Shown: piece after piece, positions 14,069 to 19,514 of the stretch
Numbering within the stretch: position 1 is the stretch's first letter
Layout: each line of letters begins with the position of its first letter
Source of the DNA: Lachnoclostridium sp. UBA3775
GTDB taxonomy: Bacteria > Bacillota > Clostridia > Lachnospirales > Lachnospiraceae
Direction of reading: 5' to 3'
Assembly (NCBI GenBank): GCA_002369525.1
Contig: DFFN01000147.1
Coordinates: forward strand, 1 to 21,487
Length of the DNA: 21,487 nucleotides
Program-made: the position numbers and the translations under genes
Notes under the pieces: generated by a model
Database searches by the model: none
Told to the model about the DNA's origin: nothing
What the model saw: only the letters and a program-made list of their open reading frames with translations

Positions 14069-15253
14069 ATGTTGCTCCAGTTTTCCGTTACAAACCACCG
14101 GTCTATACATGATAAGGCTATACTTAGTATGGCTGCAACAACAGACAATACATTTAGAGACAGTATAATCAGTCCTGATGGTAAAAAGGATATCCTTCCT
14201 GTAATTGCGATATACGGTGCAAATGCAGCCGGAAAAAGTAATGTGTTACATGCATTGAAATTGATGCAGAGCATGATTGCCGGTGAATATGCCAAGCCGT
14301 TAAAAGATACAAAGCTTCCGCAGGAACCCTTTGCGTTTGTCGAAAAGGAAGAACCGACTTCTTTTGAAGCAATATATTACTATGAAGGAATAAAATATGC
14401 CTATGGTTTTTCTTTTACAAAGATGAAGATTGTTGAAGAATATCTTTATCACTGGCGGAATGGAAGAGAAGGACTTGTATTTTTAAGAAAAGACGGTAAA
14501 TATACTTTCCGTGAAAAGATTGGTGAACAAAATATACTGGCTAACCGTACACCGGAAAACAGATTGTTTTTGGTTACTTCCAATGAGTGGAATAATACGG
14601 AAACCCAGGATGCTTACCTTTGGTTTACTAGAAAGCTAAACGCTTTGCCGGACAATACTGAGTCATATGATCTTACTCTTGCTGAATTGAATAAAGGCGA
14701 AAAACAGAAAATGCATATTCTTAAAGAACTGCTGGTTGCAGATTTGGGAATTGTTGATATCAAGTTGTCCGGGTCTAAGGATAAGCCGCAGATAATGACT
14801 ACCCACAGACTTATTGATGAGACCGGAAAAGAATCAAGGTTTGATCTTTTGCTTTCACAGGAATCACAAGGTACAAAGAGATTCTTTTCACGAATAGGAT
14901 CATGGTTATCTACACTTGAGAATGGCGGTACACTTATTGTTGATGAAATAGAATCCAGCATGCATCCGCTTTTGACAAGACATTTGATCGAAGCAATGCA
15001 GGATGGGAATATAAACCGAAATAAAGCTCAACTAATTTTTACTACTCACGATATAGGCCTTCTGGATCAGAGGCTTCTTCGCCGGGATCAGATATGGTTT
15101 ACTGAGAAGAATAATGATACTGCTGAAACAGAGCTTTATGCTTTAACAGATTTTTCACCGAGAAAAGATGAAAATATCCAAAAGGGATATTTACAGGGAA
15201 GATACGGTGCAGTTCCATTTATCAGTGGAGGTGGAACTATATGGGAAGAATAA
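14069..15253 (+). CDS. AAA/ABC-type ATPase of the RloA/AbiLi class (probable phage defence)
   Basis: This 394-residue protein begins MLLQFSVTNHRSIHDKAILS, the usual N-terminus of RecF/OLD/AAA_21-like ATPases. Walker A is GANAAGKS (50-57). The ABC-type signature-like segment LSQESQGTKRFF has Ser266-Gly268-Thr269. Walker B is GTLIVDEIESSMHP with Asp292-Glu293, and the switch histidine is His327 in IFTTHD. No nuclease domain is fused; the last residues overlap the RloB gene. Such ATPases paired with RloB form the RloAB/AbiL arrangement, where the ATPase is thought to sense phage and release the partner effector. The RBS is GAGGAGGG. The defence role is from family knowledge, not shown here. Confidence 0.9.
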   Translation: MLLQFSVTNHRSIHDKAILSMAATTDNTFRDSIISPDGKKDILPVIAIYGANAAGKSNVLHALKLMQSMIAGEYAKPLKDTKLPQEPFAFVEKEEPTSFEAIYYYEGIKYAYGFSFTKMKIVEEYLYHWRNGREGLVFLRKDGKYTFREKIGEQNILANRTPENRLFLVTSNEWNNTETQDAYLWFTRKLNALPDNTESYDLTLAELNKGEKQKMHILKELLVADLGIVDIKLSGSKDKPQIMTTHRLIDETGKESRFDLLLSQESQGTKRFFSRIGSWLSTLENGGTLIVDEIESSMHPLLTRHLIEAMQDGNINRNKAQLIFTTHDIGLLDQRLLRRDQIWFTEKNNDTAETELYALTDFSPRKDENIQKGYLQGRYGAVPFISGGGTIWEE

Positions 15254-15870
15254 ATGAATATGACAGGCAGAATGGAAGAAGGCGCAAAAGAAATCCAATC
15301 ATATATATCATATGTGAAGGGACCGAAACTGAACCAAGATACTTTAAGGCCTTCAGAACCAGATTTTGCAAAATTGATATCATACCACTTTCCTCTGCAT
15401 ATAAATCTGCCGATTCTCTTGTAAAAAAAGTGAAAAGTACGCTTGGAGAGAATCCTTATTATCCCGATGAGGGCGATGTGGTCTGGTGTGTGTTTGATTG
15501 TGATGATAATACAAACGATATGCTTTTAAAGGCACAGCAACTTTCTAAAAAATTTGGATATCGGATTGCTTTTTCAAATCCATGTTTTGAATACTGGTAT
15601 TTGCTTCATTTTTGTGAATATAAAGCATATCTTGAAAACTGTAACGCGGTATTGAACCAGTTGCGGAAAAAAGGACGGATTGAAAACTATCAGAAATCCG
15701 GAGATGTTTATCAGCTTTTGCTAGGCCTGCAGGATATAGCTATTAAGAATTCAAAAGAGCGATTAAAATCTTTGGCATATGATAAAATTGAGTTAATGAC
15801 AAGAGAAAGCAATCCGGCGACAAATGTGTCGGAATTGGTTGGATATCTTAACAGTAAGAGAAATGAATAA
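15241..15870 (+). CDS. RloB-like TOPRIM-type protein (AbiLii class), probable effector of the ATPase pair
   Basis: The 209-residue protein overlaps the ATPase gene by 13 bases and has GGAGGTGG seven bases before its ATG, inside the upstream coding sequence. RloB marks are clear: IICEGTETEPRYFKAF with Glu26 and Glu29/Glu31, VWCVFDCDDN with Asp86 and Asp88, FSNPCFEYWYLLHF with Glu117, and the C-terminal NPATNVSELVGYL. The Glu and Asp-x-Asp positions match a TOPRIM-like metal site, so nuclease activity is likely. A basic N-terminus (RRRKRN) may contact nucleic acid. The pair resembles the ATPase plus TOPRIM design of OLD and PARIS systems. No toxicity can be shown from sequence. Confidence 0.92.
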   Translation: MGRINEYDRQNGRRRKRNPIIYIICEGTETEPRYFKAFRTRFCKIDIIPLSSAYKSADSLVKKVKSTLGENPYYPDEGDVVWCVFDCDDNTNDMLLKAQQLSKKFGYRIAFSNPCFEYWYLLHFCEYKAYLENCNAVLNQLRKKGRIENYQKSGDVYQLLLGLQDIAIKNSKERLKSLAYDKIELMTRESNPATNVSELVGYLNSKRNE

Positions 15871-15889
15871 TATAATAAAGGAGTACCCC

Positions 15890-16369
15890 ATGTCAAAAAA
15901 ACTAGCTACAATAACTCTTATCATCAGCATCCTTGCACTTTGCCTTGCGGGTGTTGCACTTATATGTGCGGGCGGAGCGGCAAAGGACAGTAAAAAAGCA
16001 CTGGACAAGAAAAAAGCATCGGCGCCGGAGGAATCGGCGGGAGATGAGCAGGGAGATGTTCAGTATGTCCTTTATCTCGGAACCAACGACAAGGACACGA
16101 CCGAGCCGGTATTTTCACCCGATGTTGCAAAAGAGAAGGCTGAGGAGATACTTCTTAAACATTTCGGAGGTTACACAATCCAGGAGGCAAACGGTGGGTG
16201 GACCAGTGATAACAAGATTTACCGTGAGTATACGCTGGTAATATATCTCAGCGATACGACGATCGACAAGGTGCATGCCGCAGCTGATGAAATGATCAAG
16301 ACTTTTAACCAGAGTTCTGTGCTTATCCAGTCTAATAAGACTATGACGGATTTCTATAGCGGTGAGTAG
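15890..16369 (+). CDS. Membrane-anchored or secreted protein with DUF3574-like C-terminal domain
   Basis: The 159-residue product starts at the ATG at 15890 behind AAAGGAG (15877-15883); an upstream GTG frame overlaps RloB and is rejected. Residues about 4-27 are one hydrophobic segment (TLIISILALCLAGVALIC) that ends in ICAGGAAK without a clear lipobox, so it is an anchor or signal peptide. Residues 28-50 are a charged linker. Residues about 53-158 (VQYVLYLGTNDKDTTEPVFS, GGYTIQEANGGWTSDNKIYR, EYTLVIYLSD) resemble DUF3574, a small alpha-beta domain. It starts 19 bases after RloB and may share its transcript, which may be coincidence. The stop is one base from the convergent gene's stop. Confidence 0.82.
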   Translation: MSKKLATITLIISILALCLAGVALICAGGAAKDSKKALDKKKASAPEESAGDEQGDVQYVLYLGTNDKDTTEPVFSPDVAKEKAEEILLKHFGGYTIQEANGGWTSDNKIYREYTLVIYLSDTTIDKVHAAADEMIKTFNQSSVLIQSNKTMTDFYSGE

Positions 16370-16370
16370 A

Positions 16371-16949
16371 TTATTTCTTCTCCTTCTCGGCCTTCTTTCC
16401 GAACCCGAACATTGCTGCAAGATCCATGCATGAGAAGATGATCATGGCCACAGCGGCGAAACGGAAGAGCATATTCGTTGTTCCGAAGGGGTTGAAGATG
16501 CAGAGTACACCGCACACTATCGAGAGGAGTGAAGTGGTCAAAAGCAGGGACGAAGCACTTCCGCGTTTTTTGTCATCACTGTATTGAATGTACTTAACAA
16601 TGCCTGATAGAAGCAGGACAATACCGACAATGAAAGCAATTGCCGAGAATATGCCCTTGATGATAGGATAACCGAAGCAGCAGATCACGCCGAAAATGAT
16701 GTGAAGGATTCCGGGGGTAGCGCTTTTATCGGCTTTGTCTTCTTTGCTTCCCACAACGACGGCTTCCTTATTCTTGCTTTTGTTGTACCTAAGAAGTCTG
16801 ATGATGCCGAGTGCGATAAGGTAAATTCCGAAGCCGGCGAGTACGAATTTGATGAGTTTTTCGGGATCAAGGAATAAAAAGATTCCGACGATAAGTTCAA
16901 AAACAGTGATGCCGAGTGTTCCGAGTTTATTTTTAATTTTCTCTTTCAT
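16371..16949 (-). CDS. HdeD-like membrane protein (DUF308 family)
   Basis: This 192-residue membrane protein has six hydrophobic segments in two triplets: residues about 11-28 and 33-52, a charged cytoplasmic loop (YNKSKNKEAVVVGSKEDKAD), then 78-98, 100-121, 134-153 and 160-178. Short repeats such as ITVFELIVGIFLFLDPEKLI and GILHIIFGVICCFGYP match the HdeD/DUF308 duplicated pattern (helix with GI..L..P). HdeD protects E. coli against acid, but the role in Clostridia is unknown. GAGGGA precedes the ATG on the minus strand and the gene has its own promoter. It converges on the DUF3574-like gene with a one-base gap and no visible terminator. Confidence 0.88.
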   Translation of the reverse strand: MKEKIKNKLGTLGITVFELIVGIFLFLDPEKLIKFVLAGFGIYLIALGIIRLLRYNKSKNKEAVVVGSKEDKADKSATPGILHIIFGVICCFGYPIIKGIFSAIAFIVGIVLLLSGIVKYIQYSDDKKRGSASSLLLTTSLLSIVCGVLCIFNPFGTTNMLFRFAAVAMIIFSCMDLAAMFGFGKKAEKEKK

Positions 16950-16968
16950 AATTTATTCCCTCATTTCA

Positions 16969-16981
16969 GGAGCCTGGCTCC
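16969..16981. promoter_or_regulatory. GGAGCC-T-GGCTCC palindrome in the HdeD-like gene leader
   Basis: A perfect 13-bp palindrome sits between the predicted transcription start (about 16990) and the RBS of the minus-strand gene, a classic place for a repressor site. It is GC-rich within an AT-rich region. Confidence 0.4.
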
Positions 16982-16996
16982 GTTTGGTTTATTATG

Positions 16997-17025
16997 ATTA
17001 TATTCTCAATTGGGCTTTGTTTCAA
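16997..17025 (-). promoter_or_regulatory. Promoter of the HdeD-like gene
   Basis: Minus strand: TTGAAA (17025-17020), 17 bases, TATAAT (17002-16997). Confidence 0.8.
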
Positions 17026-17091
17026 GAGAGAATTATTAAAGTTTGATTATAATTTGATTAAAACGTTTAAATTTACAGGAGAATCAGACAT

Positions 17092-17382
17092 ATGTTTGAA
17101 TTTTTGCAGAGCAAAACCAATAAGGAGCTGGAAAAGATACTTCTTGAGTTAAAGCTTAATGAAAGCAACAACTATAAGGATGCCGCACAGCTTAATTACA
17201 AAGAATTTGTGGAAAAGTACCATGAGCTTGATGCAGCCGGGAAGCTTAACTATAAGCAGAAAGTAAATTACAGTGAGAAGCTTTCGACCTACGAGGTAAA
17301 GCTTCAGGGCTTTACTCACAAGGATCAGAAGCCGTATTGGAGCGGTAATGAGCATGATACAAACCGTCCAAAGGACAATTGA
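17092..17382 (+). CDS. Small hypothetical soluble protein
   Basis: This 96-residue, charged and mostly helical protein has no signal peptide or membrane segment. Two short similar stretches (AAQLNYKEFVEKYHELD and AAGKLNYKQKVNYSEKL) suggest an internal repeat, and the end is a hydrophilic tail (SGNEHDTNRPKDN). AGGAGA lies nine bases before the ATG. It is divergent from the HdeD-like gene and ends 30 bases before the pyrophosphatase gene, so it is probably co-transcribed with that. No family was recognised. Confidence 0.75.
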   Translation: MFEFLQSKTNKELEKILLELKLNESNNYKDAAQLNYKEFVEKYHELDAAGKLNYKQKVNYSEKLSTYEVKLQGFTHKDQKPYWSGNEHDTNRPKDN

Positions 17383-17412
17383 TTATATGAAAGAGACACG
17401 GAGGAAATAACC

Positions 17413-18078
17413 ATGGAAGATAAGAAATTTCGTTTTGCCCTGAGCTTTTCAGCGGGGAAGGACAGTTTTCTTGCGTTAAAAAAAATGCTTGAGCTGGGAC
17501 ATGAGCCGGCGTGCCTTATTACCGCAGTAAATCCTATCGGGCTTTCACATATGCATGGCATGAGAGTAAAACAGTTCAGGCAATATGCAAAGTCATTGGG
17601 AATTCCCGTGATTTTTGAGGTGACCGAAAAGAAATATGACAGAGAAGCAGCACTTAAGGTAGCAAGGGAGGCAAAGGAAAAGTATGGTGCAGACGCTACA
17701 TGTACCGGGGATATTGCCTTTGAATTTGCAAGGGATTTTAACAAAAGTGTTGCGGAGGAGCTTGGTATGACGGGAATATATCCTCTGTTCGGAATGACAG
17801 AGGAGGAGTTCGTGCCCGAGCTTTTATCGAGCGGATGCAGGATAATGATAAAGACTCTTGCCACTGAGCTTGGGCTTGATGAGCTTGTAGGTAAAGAGTT
17901 AGATGCCAACGCGGTAGATATTCTTGCAAAGAAAGGCATACGCCTGACAGATGATACCGCCGAGCTGCATACGGTGGTGGTTGACGGGCCGATGTTTAAA
18001 TCTCCGGTCAACTACCGTTTTGGCGAACTAAGGCATATTAAGGAATATTCAATGGTTGACATGATACCGGTGGATTGA
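17413..18078 (+). CDS. ATP pyrophosphatase of the diphthine-ammonia ligase (Dph6/MJ0570) family
   Basis: This 221-residue enzyme of the adenine nucleotide alpha hydrolase fold has the PP-loop SFSAGKDSFLAL (Ser13-Ala14-Gly15-Lys16-Asp17-Ser18) near the N-terminus. Family blocks follow: ATCTGDIAFEF, GIYPLFGMTEEEFVPELLSS, and the closing ELHTVVVDGPMFKSPV that is typical of Dph6 homologues. In eukaryotes and archaea Dph6 makes the final amide of diphthamide on elongation factor 2; bacteria lack diphthamide, so the bacterial substrate is unknown. GGAGGAA precedes the ATG. No terminator is seen before the next promoter 27 bases downstream. Confidence 0.9.
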   Translation: MEDKKFRFALSFSAGKDSFLALKKMLELGHEPACLITAVNPIGLSHMHGMRVKQFRQYAKSLGIPVIFEVTEKKYDREAALKVAREAKEKYGADATCTGDIAFEFARDFNKSVAEELGMTGIYPLFGMTEEEFVPELLSSGCRIMIKTLATELGLDELVGKELDANAVDILAKKGIRLTDDTAELHTVVVDGPMFKSPVNYRFGELRHIKEYSMVDMIPVD

Positions 18079-18104
18079 TAGAACTAAGATTTGAAATTCA
18101 TATA

Positions 18105-18133
18105 TTGACAACGGTAAAAATAAGTGTTATATT
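18105..18133 (+). promoter_or_regulatory. Promoter of the pheST T-box leader
   Basis: TTGACA (18105-18110), 17 bases, TATATT (18128-18133); start expected near 18140. Confidence 0.85.
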
Positions 18134-18141
18134 ATTCGGCA

Positions 18142-18439
18142 GTAACAATTAAATACCTAAAGGCTATGACGGTGTTTTTAGGCTGTTACATACCGGCAGA
18201 GAGAGGAGATCATCGGCTGTAAGTCTCCCTAGGTTCCTGTAGCATCTGACTTTCCCACCCGAGCTGCTGTTTTGAAAGAGTTTACTAAATTCAAGTAGGA
18301 GCGGACGTATAGGCACGTTACGCCGTTTAAGTGTCCGGTGATTTCCTGAGTCCCAGTGCCAGGATGAAAAACGCCGGGAAACCGGGTGGTACCGCGAGAT
18401 AGATATTTCGTCCCAGTGAGTTGATCACTGGGATTTTTT
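18142..18439 (+). promoter_or_regulatory. T-box riboswitch (Phe specifier) controlling pheST
   Basis: The leader holds the T-box core GGGTGGTACCGCG (18384-18396), whose UGG bulge pairs with the acceptor end of uncharged tRNA. Stem I is closed by CGGCAG (18194-18199) with CTGCTG (18264-18269); a TTC at 18252-18254 on its 3' side fits the Phe specifier codon. The terminator is at 18411-18439. When tRNA-Phe is uncharged it stabilises the antiterminator and pheST is transcribed. An additional composite hairpin lies between the promoter and stem I (GTAACA 18142-18147 with TGTTAC 18184-18189, and CCTAAA with TTTAGG inside). TCCCAGTG occurs at 18351-18358 and again as the 5' arm of the terminator. 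Confidence 0.93.
18411..18439 (+). terminator. T-box attenuator terminator
   Basis: TCCCAGTGA (18411-18419) pairs with TCACTGGGA (18425-18433), loop GTTGA, then TTTTTT. It lies 25 bases before the pheS start codon. Confidence 0.92.
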
Positions 18440-18464
18440 GTGCAGTTTAAAACAGGAGGAAATC

Positions 18465-19484
18465 ATGAAAGAAAAACTGGAAGCCATCAAAAATGCCGCG
18501 CTTGCGAAAATGCAGGAAGCCGGCACTCTTGATGCACTTAATGAGATCAGGGTTGAATTCCTTGGCAAGAAGGGTGAGCTTACTTCGGTACTTAAGTCCA
18601 TGAAGGATGTTGCCCCCGAAGACAGACCCAAGGTGGGACAGCTTGTAAACGAAGCCAGAGAGGCTATTGAGGGCAAGCTTGAGGAAATCAGGAAAAATCT
18701 TGCCGCAAAACAAAGACAGGCTCAGCTTGCCGCCGAAACAATAGATGTTACGCTTCCGGCAAGGAAACCTGTGATCGGACATCGTCATCCCAATTCAATT
18801 GCGCTTGAAGAGGTTGAAAAGATATTCATCGGTATGGGCTATGAGGTTGTTGAAGGACCTGAGGTTGAGCTTGATTACTGTAACTTTGAGGCACTAAACA
18901 TTCCTGCAAATCATCCTGCTAAGGATGAACAGGATACCTTTTATATCGGCGGAGACGTTCTGCTGCGTACCCAGACTTCTTCATGTCAGGTACGTGTGAT
19001 GGAGAATCAGAAGCCTCCTATCAGGATAATCTCACCGGGCCGTGTTTACCGTTCGGATGAGGTTGACGCAACCCATTCACCCTGCTTCCATCAGATAGAA
19101 GGTCTTGTAATAGACAAGAAGGTTACTTTCTCGGATCTCAAAGGAACTCTTGCCGAATTCGCAAAGGAGCTTTTCGGTGAGGATACAAAGGTTAAATTCA
19201 GACCTCATCATTTCCCGTTCACGGAGCCGTCGGCCGAAATGGATGTGTCCTGCTTTAAATGCGGCGGCAAAGGCTGCAGGTTCTGCAAGGGCAGCGGCTG
19301 GATAGAGATACTCGGCTGCGGCATGGTACACCCGAGAGTACTTACAATGCGCGGTATTGACCCGAATGAATATGTAGGCTTTGCATTCGGTGTCGGACTT
19401 GAAAGAATCGCATTGTTAAAGTATGAGATCGATGACATGAGACTGCTGTATGAGAATGATGTAAGATTCCTCAAGCAGTTCTAA
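18465..19484 (+). CDS. pheS: Phenylalanyl-tRNA synthetase alpha subunit
   Basis: The 339-residue catalytic subunit of the alpha2-beta2 class II enzyme charges tRNA-Phe. The start at 18465 follows AGGAGG; a longer frame from a TTG at 18438 runs through the terminator and is rejected. Residues 1-85 are the N-terminal tRNA-binding coiled coil. Class II motif 2 region FRPHHFPFTEPSAE begins at 245, motif 3 GFAFGVGLERIALLKYE at 305. A CxxC...CxxC knuckle (Cys263, 266, 271, 274) follows motif 2, as is common in Firmicute PheS. Expression is under the T-box. pheT begins 30 bases downstream. Confidence 0.97.
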   Translation: MKEKLEAIKNAALAKMQEAGTLDALNEIRVEFLGKKGELTSVLKSMKDVAPEDRPKVGQLVNEAREAIEGKLEEIRKNLAAKQRQAQLAAETIDVTLPARKPVIGHRHPNSIALEEVEKIFIGMGYEVVEGPEVELDYCNFEALNIPANHPAKDEQDTFYIGGDVLLRTQTSSCQVRVMENQKPPIRIISPGRVYRSDEVDATHSPCFHQIEGLVIDKKVTFSDLKGTLAEFAKELFGEDTKVKFRPHHFPFTEPSAEMDVSCFKCGGKGCRFCKGSGWIEILGCGMVHPRVLTMRGIDPNEYVGFAFGVGLERIALLKYEIDDMRLLYENDVRFLKQF

Positions 19485-19514
19485 GCAACGGAGAATGACA
19501 GAAAGGCTAAATAT

